Assembly: GCF_000805385.1 (NCBI RefSeq)
Contig: NZ_JTJW01000008.1
Coordinates: forward strand, 1-64,000
Source: Mycolicibacterium setense
GTDB lineage: Bacteria; Actinomycetota; Actinomycetes; Mycobacteriales; Mycobacteriaceae
DNA length: 64,000 nt
Reading direction: 5' to 3'
The translations under genes were made by a program, and so were the position numbers. Below are positions 52,517-62,512 of the stretch, piece after piece. Positions within the stretch are counted from its first letter, which is position 1, and every line of letters begins with the position of its first letter. The notes under the pieces are model-generated. The model saw nothing but the letters and a program-made list of their open reading frames with translations, made no database searches and was not told the DNA's origin.

Positions 52517-54694
52517 TCACAAGGACGCTTTGAATCGAGCGAGCAACTCAACTTCAAAAGGATGAAGATGAGGATCGGCTGCTACATCAATTTCTTTCAG
52601 CGCCGCAAGCATCGCATCAAATGTCTCCGGGCGCGATTTCTGGGACAGAAGCCGTCGCGTGACTTCAGCTGGTAAGCCATACTCTTCCACGGCCAACAAG
52701 AACGGCCATGTAAACCCTGATTCTACGCGGGCAGCGTAAGGTTGATAATTGCACGGCTCGAAGCCATTCCGCACCAATACCTCGCGCGCTATTCGATCAA
52801 CTACTCCGATCAGTGTCGGCAAATTATGACTAAGCCAAAACCTACAAAAGTCAAACGCCAGCTCAATCCTGTCATCAACCGTTTCATTTGGGCGCCACCA
52901 TTCCCTGTCCGACCCGGTAAAGGCCTGCACGATGGAGAACATGACTCCGTCTGCCAAAGCGGCCTGACTGGCATAATAAGTCAATTGCCGCGCAGATGTG
53001 GCACCATGACCGGTGTGGCCCGAAGGCGCCAAAAACTCCCAGATAAGGTCGATTAGTTGACTTACCTGCTCGTACGAAGGATAGGGGGTCGACCAGCCGA
53101 GTTCAGCCTGATCTGACCTCGACCAGAGCGACAGATTTTCAGCCAGTGCCAGTTGCATATGGGGATCAATTCCCACATTTGCCCTGAGGACCGATTCGTC
53201 CAAAAGATCCTGGCTTAGGATTTCCGCCAAACGATTGTTACTACTATCCGTCCTGTCATTTTCATCAACAGAGATTAGTAACGAGTCGGGAGCGAGATCA
53301 CTTTGACTCAGCCCCGGAAAATCGATATTAGGCAGTGAACCGGCCGGCTCTGAATGGAAGAGGTGGACTGTGCCCACGAAATGTTTGAACATTCTTCCAG
53401 CGCGGCCTCGTATGTTTGAGAACGTGAAATAATCGTACGCGCGTCTCGCGATATTTTTGTCTACGATTATCACACGCTTCGCACGAGTATTAACGCCTTC
53501 AATCAGTGAGTTTGTACAGATAAGTATGTTCAAGCCACCGTCGTTGAAGGCTTCGACCATATATTGCGAGAGCCAGCGAGGCAGGCGCCCATGGTGCAAA
53601 CCGACTCCAATTTCGAGAGCATCCGGCAAGGACCAATCGAAAGAATAATTTGCTCTCAGCCAATCTGCAGCACGCCCGAGTTCGGCATTAGTGTGTTTCG
53701 CGCGCATATCTTCAACTATCCACGAAAGAATCTTCCGCGCGCGGGCAGGACTCTGACAGTAAATCAGCGTCGGGTCACTCGATTCAGAGAGTATCTGAGC
53801 CAGAAGCTCTCTGCGCTCCTCATCGTTAGTAGGTCGATGGCGGATCGTATCGGCCGCGACCGTGGAGTAGTCAGTACGGAAGAAAGCGGCTTGAACTTCG
53901 TTAGGCAATAGGCTGTCAACAGCGCTGATACTGGGTCCAGCCATGTAATACTGCGCCCCGGATGACATGAGCTTGAGGAGTGCCTGGTTCAAAAGGCTGG
54001 CGCGCGCGTTAAGGCGTACATGCCCCCTCGAGCCTTCAGTTTCCGCCAACTTGTAAAACTCGTCTATAAAGAAGAAGTCGATCCTCGGCATTTCTTCCAT
54101 AGCTAAGAACCGCTCTTGCGTCATCACAAATAAGTTCTTGCTCGCGAAACTCTGACCAGGATGAGTCACGAGTTTATAGCTGCGGAATCGGCTCAGCCGG
54201 CGCCGAGTCTCGTCAATAAGGGCAATGGTCGGCACTATCAAGACAATATTGTCATAGCTGAGCGTAGAAATCAGAGAGTCTACTATCAAACTCTTGCCAA
54301 AACTTGTAGGGGCGGAGAGGATTACATTCTCTCCATTTCGCAACCGCTGATATATTTGAGCTTGAACTCGATGAAAGACGACGTCACCCATGGCTTCAGG
54401 ACGATGCATTTCGAACGCCACTAAGTCGCGAAAGGGAATCTCAGTAGCATCATCCGTACCGTTGTATTCGCTCACCAGGTATGGAAAAAGGCCGTGCTCC
54501 CTTGCGAGCGCCCACAAAAGCTCGCGGTGCTGCCCGAAGTCCGCCGCCCTGTCAAGGGCGCGGATGACCAAGTCGGTCGCAGATGAATTCGACTGATTCT
54601 CGTTGGAATATGCGGCAATCTCGGCAAGCAGGTCGAATTGATTTCCGATTGCGCCCCGCAACCGCTGAACTAAGGCTTCGTAACCGCTTGCCAC
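52517..54694 (-). CDS. hamB: HamB-like helicase of a Hachiman-type anti-phage system
   Basis: 725 residues, an SF2 (Ski2-like) helicase. Walker A is APTSFGKS (about 128-135), motif II DEFY (211-214), then MAGPSIS (motif III region), GVGLHHGRLP (about 363), TNSLIEGVN (motif V, about 394) and RGRAGR (motif VI, 429-434). The C-terminal third is helical, with no known domain. It is encoded downstream of a DUF1837 nuclease and its GTG overlaps that gene by 25 bp, the order and coupling of hamA-hamB. In Hachiman, HamA and HamB form a complex that degrades DNA upon sensing phage. Composition is clearly less GC-rich than either flank, so it was gained by transfer. Confidence 0.85.
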   Translation of the reverse strand: MASGYEALVQRLRGAIGNQFDLLAEIAAYSNENQSNSSATDLVIRALDRAADFGQHRELLWALAREHGLFPYLVSEYNGTDDATEIPFRDLVAFEMHRPEAMGDVVFHRVQAQIYQRLRNGENVILSAPTSFGKSLIVDSLISTLSYDNIVLIVPTIALIDETRRRLSRFRSYKLVTHPGQSFASKNLFVMTQERFLAMEEMPRIDFFFIDEFYKLAETEGSRGHVRLNARASLLNQALLKLMSSGAQYYMAGPSISAVDSLLPNEVQAAFFRTDYSTVAADTIRHRPTNDEERRELLAQILSESSDPTLIYCQSPARARKILSWIVEDMRAKHTNAELGRAADWLRANYSFDWSLPDALEIGVGLHHGRLPRWLSQYMVEAFNDGGLNILICTNSLIEGVNTRAKRVIIVDKNIARRAYDYFTFSNIRGRAGRMFKHFVGTVHLFHSEPAGSLPNIDFPGLSQSDLAPDSLLISVDENDRTDSSNNRLAEILSQDLLDESVLRANVGIDPHMQLALAENLSLWSRSDQAELGWSTPYPSYEQVSQLIDLIWEFLAPSGHTGHGATSARQLTYYASQAALADGVMFSIVQAFTGSDREWWRPNETVDDRIELAFDFCRFWLSHNLPTLIGVVDRIAREVLVRNGFEPCNYQPYAARVESGFTWPFLLAVEEYGLPAEVTRRLLSQKSRPETFDAMLAALKEIDVAADPHLHPFEVELLARFKASL

Positions 54695-55560
54695 GCCTTA
54701 AGCCTTTCATCGAACCTGGCCAATAAATCCCTCTTTGTAGCCATTGGAAGCAGAATCAGGTGGACCCTGATCGTACGAGGTAGTTCAATCCTTCCCATCC
54801 TCCCCAGAAAAGACTCCCACTTTAACGATAGTTCTTGCCTTACGGCATCAATATATTCTGCCGTCCACGCATTGTGACTCTGTGTTACTTCACTGTCAAA
54901 TGTAATAAATACCGGAATCACAACTCGCTTGAACACAGAATCGAGACTTATCGTTCGATTGAGAAGCTTCTTGACTGCTTGCTCATGCTTCCAGTCCTGC
55001 GGTATCTTATCGACAATCGCCGCGAACTCACTGCGCAGGTAATCTGCCTCCAAGTGCTCTTTGAGGCCACTCATGACCGCATACATTGCGTCCGAGCTGT
55101 CAACGTAAAACTTCGACTCTCCTAACCAAAGTTGGAACTCCAACTCGTCATCGCTATTCTCCACGATGTGGACCGCGTCGAACCCCTTGACGGTATCGTT
55201 TGCCGCGTCCTTGAAATACAATCGCGAAATTAACTTCTCGCTCAGCATAAATCGACGCAAGATAATGTGAAGTAGAAGTTCTCCAATTTCACCGCGGTTC
55301 TCGTAGTCAGTCGTTGAATAAATCCGACTTAAGGCTTTCCCTAGCATGTCGACGGCGTTGGCCCGACCCAAGCCCTGCAGTTCCGATGGCGTGAGAATCC
55401 AGTCCAGAGCCCACTGAACAAGATCATATGACAGCTGAGAGCTACGCCAAGCACCGTCTTCAAATCCTGCACAAACCCCGAGTAGAGCGACGGATTCGTG
55501 AGGCTCTTCGATGACAATTTCAAGAATGCACTCCGGAAGCACCTCGGTCGCTTCTGTCAA
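54670..55560 (-). CDS. hamA: HamA-like DUF1837 nuclease of a Hachiman-type anti-phage system
   Basis: 296 residues, DUF1837. The PD-(D/E)xK-type nuclease core is visible: NRGEIGELLLHIILR (Glu91/Glu94), VKGFDAVHIV (Asp128) and LEFQLWLGESKFYV (Glu148-Ser-Lys150), so the catalytic set is intact. The C-terminal 140 residues are a helical and strand mix without known motif. I chose TTG 55560 because AAGGGGGG precedes it; no ATG or GTG fits better. It is the first gene of the pair, followed by the helicase in an overlapping frame. Its low GC sets it apart from flanking genes. Confidence 0.85.
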   Translation of the reverse strand: MTEATEVLPECILEIVIEEPHESVALLGVCAGFEDGAWRSSQLSYDLVQWALDWILTPSELQGLGRANAVDMLGKALSRIYSTTDYENRGEIGELLLHIILRRFMLSEKLISRLYFKDAANDTVKGFDAVHIVENSDDELEFQLWLGESKFYVDSSDAMYAVMSGLKEHLEADYLRSEFAAIVDKIPQDWKHEQAVKKLLNRTISLDSVFKRVVIPVFITFDSEVTQSHNAWTAEYIDAVRQELSLKWESFLGRMGRIELPRTIRVHLILLPMATKRDLLARFDERLKAWQAVTKP

Positions 55561-55903
55561 CGCAGTCCCCCCTTAGAGGACCTCCGCCAGTCGTGCGCGG
55601 CCACAAATCCTCTGCCCAGACAAACTCATACACCTGCTAAGCGAGAAAGTATGGCACCTGCTCAGCTGAGTCAGGCATTTGACCTCGTGTTTGCACGAGA
55701 GGCGTCTGGCGCCGACACCTGTCCAGTACGGTCTCCGCTTTGCTGAGGCAGGCAGCGGCATCGCGGGGAATGAACATGCAGCCGGACGATGGTCGATTGT
55801 GCCCGCAAGCAATCGGCAGACTGAATCACGCAAGTAGTGCACTGGCCTGGACTTTCATGCCCCAAGCCAGTGCCCACTGCAAAATACCGACAATGGCACT
55901 TCG
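55561..55903. other. Non-coding segment between hamA and tRNA-Cys
   Basis: This 343-bp stretch has no convincing gene on either strand. It must contain the promoter of hamA and probably the right junction of the insertion. I found no integrase remnant, no long direct repeat of the tRNA 3' end and no transposon terminal repeats. GC content rises toward the tRNA. Confidence 0.45.
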
Positions 55904-55974
55904 AGCGAGTGACGGGATTCGAACCCGTGTAAACGGCTTTGCAGGCCGGTGCCTGACCACTCAGCCACACCCGC
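55904..55974 (-). tRNA. tRNA-Cys (GCA)
   Basis: On the minus strand the gene reads from GCGGGTG (55974-55968) to CACTCGC (55911-55905) and discriminator U (55904). The acceptor stem pairs in 7 of 7 positions (one G-U). The anticodon loop CTGCAAA gives GCA, and the T arm ACGGGTTCGAATCCCGT is perfect. U73 is the identity base for cysteine. CCA is not encoded (CGA follows). The anticodon stem has one C-U mismatch at its outer pair (27-43), a slight oddity. Its 3' end points toward the hamAB insertion, a typical site for integration. Confidence 0.93.
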
Positions 55975-56035
55975 GTCGATTGGTTACTGTGCCAGGCACT
56001 GAGACGCGGGGCGATAGTTTCGATCGCAATGATCA

Positions 56036-56803
56036 CTATCTGTCGGCATCCCCTACCGGCCTGCCGACCACTGCCCCGCCCTGGGGCCACCCGGCCGGCG
56101 AGTCCTCCCACGGTTCCTGCCGCCCGTATGGGGTGAGATCCAGGAACGGGTAGCCCACCGCGCTGTGGTCCAGACCACGGGCGAAGGTCGAGTACGTATG
56201 GAAGACCTCGTCGCCGCGGCGCAGAAAGACACTGGCGCCCGGCCAGTCGCCCCGGAGGTCTTCGTCTGCGAAGCCGGCCTCCTGGAGCTCGGCGACGGAC
56301 ATGTAGTTGTACTCGATCGGCGCCCGGGCCGGGTCGAGTGTCACGTGGAAGTCGTAGGTGAAATCGCCATCGCGCGACGAGTACCACGGGAATGTCCAGC
56401 CGTGGGCGTCCCGGTACGCCGCGATGCTGGCATATGGTGCCCGGGAAACGCAGGCGAACGTGACGTCCTTGCCGTGCAACAGTTCTCGGTCCTGTGCGGT
56501 GAAGGTGAGATCAGCCGCGGCGGTGCAACTGGGACAGCCCTGGTCGATCGCGTCGATCCACATGAAGTGGTGGATGTAGAGCTGGCTGCGCCCCTCGAAC
56601 ATGTCGACGAGTCGCACTTCACCGTCGGGTCCTTCGAACGTGTAGTCCTTCTCCACCCTGACCATAGGTAACCGGCGGCGTTGGGCGTTGACGGCGTCGC
56701 GCAGGTGGGTCACCTCACGCTCGGCCGCCAGTAGTTTCGTGCGGGCCTCGAGCCACTCGTCCCGAGTGACAACGTCTGGGTAGGCATTGAGTGTCAGTGG
56801 CAT
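56036..56803 (-). CDS. DUF899-family thioredoxin-like protein
   Basis: 255 residues, DUF899. The family is thioredoxin-like: KDYTFEGPDGEVRLVDMFEGRSQLYIHHFMW, DQGCPSCTAAADL with a CxxC motif (about residue 95), VTFACVSRAPYASIAAYRDAHGWTFPWYSS, and FHTYSTFARGLDHSAVGYPFLDLTPYGRQE. The role is unknown, perhaps redox-related. GAGGAGTGATTCG precedes ATG 56803. It lies 62 bp upstream of the tRNA-Cys promoter side on the same strand. Confidence 0.88.
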   Translation of the reverse strand: MPLTLNAYPDVVTRDEWLEARTKLLAAEREVTHLRDAVNAQRRRLPMVRVEKDYTFEGPDGEVRLVDMFEGRSQLYIHHFMWIDAIDQGCPSCTAAADLTFTAQDRELLHGKDVTFACVSRAPYASIAAYRDAHGWTFPWYSSRDGDFTYDFHVTLDPARAPIEYNYMSVAELQEAGFADEDLRGDWPGASVFLRRGDEVFHTYSTFARGLDHSAVGYPFLDLTPYGRQEPWEDSPAGWPQGGAVVGRPVGDADR

Positions 56804-56858
56804 CGAATCACTCCTCGAATTGGTCGTATAGGAGTGAGACCCGTGCCGTCGGGAAAAC

Positions 56859-58265
56859 TCATCGCAGGTATTGGCGGGCACCGCGGCCGGACCGGAAGGA
56901 GGCAACCGTGCCCACCACCGCCAGCACCGCGAATCCCGCGAACAGCCAACGTGCTGCGGCAGCATCTCCGGTATCGCCGAGGTTCACGACGACACCGGCC
57001 AAGCCCGCACCGAACGCCCCACAGATCAGTTGCACGGTGTTGATCGCGGCTGCGGCGGCCGGGCCTTCACCCGGATCGTTCACACTGCCCATGGCCCAGG
57101 CGGACAGATGGGGCCATGCGATACCGATGCCGACGCCGGTGATCAGGAGCGAGACTGCCCACGCGACCACTGCCCACGGCGCCATCCCGTCCCGGATCAA
57201 CAACGCACCGCCGGCCAATCCGACCGCCATCACAATGGGCGCGAACGCCACGGTGCGCGTGATCGTCCGCCGGTTCTGCAGCGATGCACTGACGATCTCC
57301 CCCGCGGTCCACCCCACCGACAACACGGCTGCGAAGAATCCGGCCATCACCGGTGTCAGGTGTGCCAACCGTTGGCCGAACAGAGGCACGTACATGTCGA
57401 CCATGGTGGCGGCCATCAACACGCCGAGGCTCAGGTATATCCATTTCAGCGGCCCCGGTCCGAATGCGCTGGGCGGCAAGACCGCTGCGGCGGCGCGACG
57501 GTCGACGAACAGGAATCCTGCGACCAGCGCCACCCCAACCCCGAGCAGCACAGCCATGGCTCGCCAATCATGCGGAATACCCGCCACACTCACCGCCATC
57601 GCGGCCGCACCCAGCAGTGTGAGGGACCACACCGGAATGCCGGGTGGCCGCTCCGAAACAGCGCCTTCGCGGCCCGGCAGCGCGATCGGCACCAACGCAG
57701 CCATCGCGACCGTCAGTACCACCAGCACACCGAAGGCCCAGCGCCAGTGTCCGAATTGCGCGAACAACCCACCCGTCGCGGGGCCGATCACCGTGCCGAC
57801 ACCCCACATCGCCGAAACCAAAGCAGATGCCTTGGTCCACAACACATTCGGCAGTGCGGTGTTGATCACGGCATAACCCAGCCCGGCCAGCAGACCGCCG
57901 GCGAACCCCTGCACTGTGCGCCCGGCGAGCAGCACCTCCATGCTCGGAGCCAACGCACATCCCAGACTTCCGGCGCCAAACACCGTGAGGCCCAAAAAGT
58001 ATGCCCGCCGGGGCCCCAGCCGCAGCAGTGTCGAGTGGACCGTGGTGGCCGCGACGACCGACGCGACCAGGTACACCGTCGTCACCCACGCGTAGAACCG
58101 GTGGCCACCGATGTCGCCGACCGCACTGGGCAACAGGCTGACCGTCAGAAACTCGTTGGTGGCGTACAGCAGCACGCCGCCCGCCAGCACGGTGGACGCG
58201 CCCAGATACCGACCGCCCAGTAGTTGTCGCCAGGTCCCGCCGGCGGGCGTCACAGTGTGCGTCAC
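56859..58265 (-). CDS. Major facilitator superfamily exporter (DHA2-like, Rv1634 type)
   Basis: 468 residues with about 12-14 hydrophobic segments. The A motif is LRLGPRRAYFLGLTVFGAGSL, followed by a CDGxxG-like loop GRTVQGFAGGLLAGLGYAVI that is typical of drug:proton antiporters. It probably exports drug-like compounds; the substrate is unknown. GTG 58265 is the start. It corresponds to Rv1634 in position, being next to uvrB. Confidence 0.9.
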   Translation of the reverse strand: MTHTVTPAGGTWRQLLGGRYLGASTVLAGGVLLYATNEFLTVSLLPSAVGDIGGHRFYAWVTTVYLVASVVAATTVHSTLLRLGPRRAYFLGLTVFGAGSLGCALAPSMEVLLAGRTVQGFAGGLLAGLGYAVINTALPNVLWTKASALVSAMWGVGTVIGPATGGLFAQFGHWRWAFGVLVVLTVAMAALVPIALPGREGAVSERPPGIPVWSLTLLGAAAMAVSVAGIPHDWRAMAVLLGVGVALVAGFLFVDRRAAAAVLPPSAFGPGPLKWIYLSLGVLMAATMVDMYVPLFGQRLAHLTPVMAGFFAAVLSVGWTAGEIVSASLQNRRTITRTVAFAPIVMAVGLAGGALLIRDGMAPWAVVAWAVSLLITGVGIGIAWPHLSAWAMGSVNDPGEGPAAAAAINTVQLICGAFGAGLAGVVVNLGDTGDAAAARWLFAGFAVLAVVGTVASFRSGRGARQYLR

Positions 58266-58310
58266 ATCGACGACGCTAGAAGCTGAACCGCTGTTGAGGT
58301 CAACATCGGC

Positions 58311-60482
<2,172 letters not shown>

Positions 60483-60563
60483 GCTCACCAGCGTAGAACT
60501 GCGCACCGACAACTTCCGATCGGTGCTGTTTCCGCGGCCCCCTCCCCGCGTTAGGCTTGGCCC

Positions 60564-61070
60564 ATCCACCCGCCCAAACACGAGACATTCGACCTGGTCG
60601 CCCGCACGAACACCGATCCCAAGGGCATCGTGCGGGCGGTTGACGTCTACACGGTCGAACCCTGGGGCCTGTACATGGCCCGGCCGACGCCCGGTCGGGC
60701 GCAATTCCACTACCTGGAATCGTGGCTGCTCCCGTCCCTCGGGCTGCGAGCCAGCGTGTTCCATTTCAACCCCGGCCACGAACGCGACCAGGACTTCTAC
60801 CTCGACATCGGCCAGTACACCGCCGGCCCCACCACGTGGCATTCCGAGGACCACTACCTGGACCTGGTGATCCGCAGCGGAAGGGGCGTCGAACTGTGCG
60901 ATGTCGACGAGCTGCTCACCGCGGTGAGGCACGGACTGCTGAGCCCTGAGGTCGGCGAGCAGGCGGTGCAAACCGCGGCAGCCGCCATCGAGGGCCTCGC
61001 GAGCTGCGGCTATCAGCTCGATCAGTGGCTGTCCGGCAACGGAATGGCCCTCACGTGGAGAGGCGCGTAA
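60564..61070 (+). CDS. DUF402-family protein with non-standard start
   Basis: 168 residues, or 146 from the first conventional start (GTG 60630). The DUF402 core is clear: RAVDVYTVEPWGLYMARPTPGRAQFHYLESWLLPSLGLRASVFHFNPGHERDQDFYLDIGQYT and EDHYLDLVIRSGRGVELCDVDELL. Upstream codons read HPPKHETFDLVARTNTDPKGIV, a segment kept in mycobacterial homologues, and begin at ATC 60564 just after a stop (60552). A -10 box TAGGCT (60552-60557) lies seven bases before it, suggesting a leaderless message starting with AUC. I chose this start but mark it as tentative. DUF402 proteins may be nucleoside phosphatases or fluoroacetate-associated; the role here is unknown. It corresponds to Rv1632c. Confidence 0.85.
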   Translation: MHPPKHETFDLVARTNTDPKGIVRAVDVYTVEPWGLYMARPTPGRAQFHYLESWLLPSLGLRASVFHFNPGHERDQDFYLDIGQYTAGPTTWHSEDHYLDLVIRSGRGVELCDVDELLTAVRHGLLSPEVGEQAVQTAAAAIEGLASCGYQLDQWLSGNGMALTWRGA

Positions 61071-61081
61071 GGTCGGGTTTT

Positions 61082-61669
61082 ATGAGTTCAGCTAAGTACG
61101 CATGGGGAGCCCTCCCCGCGGTGGCAGGACTGCTCACCGGCGCGCTGTTGATTCCCATTCCGGCACAGGCCGATCCGGAGGCTCCGCCTCAGGTCGAACC
61201 GCTGCCCGAACAGCAACTTCACAACGTCACCTACCGGGCCCGGATCGACGGGGTGTCGCGCAACGCGACCATCGCCTACAAGATCGACGACGACAACATC
61301 AACACCGCCGACCCTTCGATGCTGCCGGGCCGGGTCTTCGAGGCCACCGGTGTGGTGTCGAATCCGGAGACCGCAGGCATGGCGGTACGTATCGACTGGC
61401 CGTACTCGGCGAACCTGCACTGCGAGATCCTGGTGGACGACCAGATCATCGCCCAGGCCGACACCTTCGTCGGCCCGCGCCTGACCCGGCCCAAGGATGA
61501 TCCCAACTACGGCAGCCTGCCCTGCGGCGCCCCGCTGAGCGCCCCGGTACCGGGCAACGCCGTTGACACGCCGGCCGTCGACGCTTCGGCCGTCGACTCA
61601 GCGCCCGCCGCGCTGCCCCCCGCCGATTCCGCTGCACCGCCCGAGGCACCCACGCCACCGGCGGCCTAG
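61082..61669 (+). CDS. Secreted protein of unknown function
   Basis: 195 residues. Signal peptide: MSSAKYAWGALPAVAGLLTGALLIPIPAQA, cleaved after AQA (about residue 30). The middle (about 48-155) is a beta-rich domain with two cysteines (HCEILVDDQIIAQ, GSLPCGAP), which resembles MmpS-type or Ig-like secreted proteins of mycobacteria, but I cannot assign a family. The C-terminal 40 residues are Pro/Ala-rich and low-complexity. ATG 61082 is chosen. It follows the DUF402 gene by 11 bp on the same strand. Confidence 0.82.
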   Translation: MSSAKYAWGALPAVAGLLTGALLIPIPAQADPEAPPQVEPLPEQQLHNVTYRARIDGVSRNATIAYKIDDDNINTADPSMLPGRVFEATGVVSNPETAGMAVRIDWPYSANLHCEILVDDQIIAQADTFVGPRLTRPKDDPNYGSLPCGAPLSAPVPGNAVDTPAVDASAVDSAPAALPPADSAAPPEAPTPPAA

Positions 61670-61672
61670 CCG

Positions 61673-62407
61673 TCACCGTTTCAGCCAGGACTCCACCGTG
61701 TGCCGGGTGTCGTTGATGTGAGCGGCCATCTGCGCAGCCGCCAGCTCCGGATCACGGTTCTCGATCGCTTCGAGGATCGACTCGTGGTAGTCGTTGGCGT
61801 TGGGCTCCAAGCGTCCGAACATCGCCCCCACCGGTAGCCACATCCGCCGGCGGGCGTCGGCGACGGCCTCCAACAGGCGGTCGTTCTGCGCGGCCTGCGC
61901 GATGCCGAGGTGAAACGCCGAGTCGAGCGTCTGGAAGTCCGTGGTGTGCCGCGCGGACTGCTCGTTCATCCCGGTCTGCAGCGCGGACTCCATGCCTTTG
62001 AGCAGCTTGCGCAGTTCGGTCACGTCGGTGGCGCGACGGCGCTCGGCTGCCAGCCGGGTGGCCCCGGTTTCGACGATGACGCGGTAGTCGAAGGCGTCGC
62101 GGACCTCCCGCTTGTTGCGACGCAACTCCCGGCGCATCTGGGCCGGATCGTACTGCGGTGCCTGCACGGTGAACCCGCCGCCACGACCGCGTCGTACCGT
62201 GATCAACCCTTCCCGTTCCAGTACCGCGACGGCGGCGCGCACGGTGGTTCGAGACACATTGAGCATGTCGGAGAGCTCGCGCTCGGTGGGCAGCCGGTCG
62301 CCGGGCCGGAACTGGCCGAGTTCCAAGGCCCGCCGCATCTGGTCGACCACCAGCTCATGGGCGGCGATCTGGCGAACCGGAACCAATGTCGGCTTGGCTG
62401 TTGGCAT
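61673..62407 (-). CDS. GntR-family regulator with FCD domain
   Basis: 244 residues. The N-terminal winged helix reads ELVVDQMRRALELGQFRPGDRLPTERELSDMLNVSRTTVRAAVAVLEREGLITVRRGRGGGFTV. The C-terminal FadR-C (FCD) domain (about 95-240) carries metal/ligand residues such as DFQTLDSAFHLGIAQAAQN and ENRDPELAAAQMAAHI. It probably senses a small carboxylate or acyl-CoA. ATG 62407 follows a GGGGGG run; a start at 62431 adds eight residues. The target is not evident; its neighbour on the left is convergent with it. Confidence 0.9.
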   Translation of the reverse strand: MPTAKPTLVPVRQIAAHELVVDQMRRALELGQFRPGDRLPTERELSDMLNVSRTTVRAAVAVLEREGLITVRRGRGGGFTVQAPQYDPAQMRRELRRNKREVRDAFDYRVIVETGATRLAAERRRATDVTELRKLLKGMESALQTGMNEQSARHTTDFQTLDSAFHLGIAQAAQNDRLLEAVADARRRMWLPVGAMFGRLEPNANDYHESILEAIENRDPELAAAQMAAHINDTRHTVESWLKR

Positions 62408-62512
62408 GCGTCCCCCCTTCGGACGCACCAAACGCTACCGCACGGTACTGCTTGGCGGACCAAACCCTTGACCGTTGGGCCCTTGAGCGCGAAAGTGCTG
62501 CGGCCCAATGAT

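Noticed and set aside
52535..55909. A 9-bp sequence (TCGAGCGAG) at 52535-52543 and at the tRNA-Cys 3' end (55901-55909), considered as attachment-site repeats of the hamAB island
   Set aside because: Nine bases is too short for a tRNA-derived attachment site, and the left copy lies inside the helicase gene.
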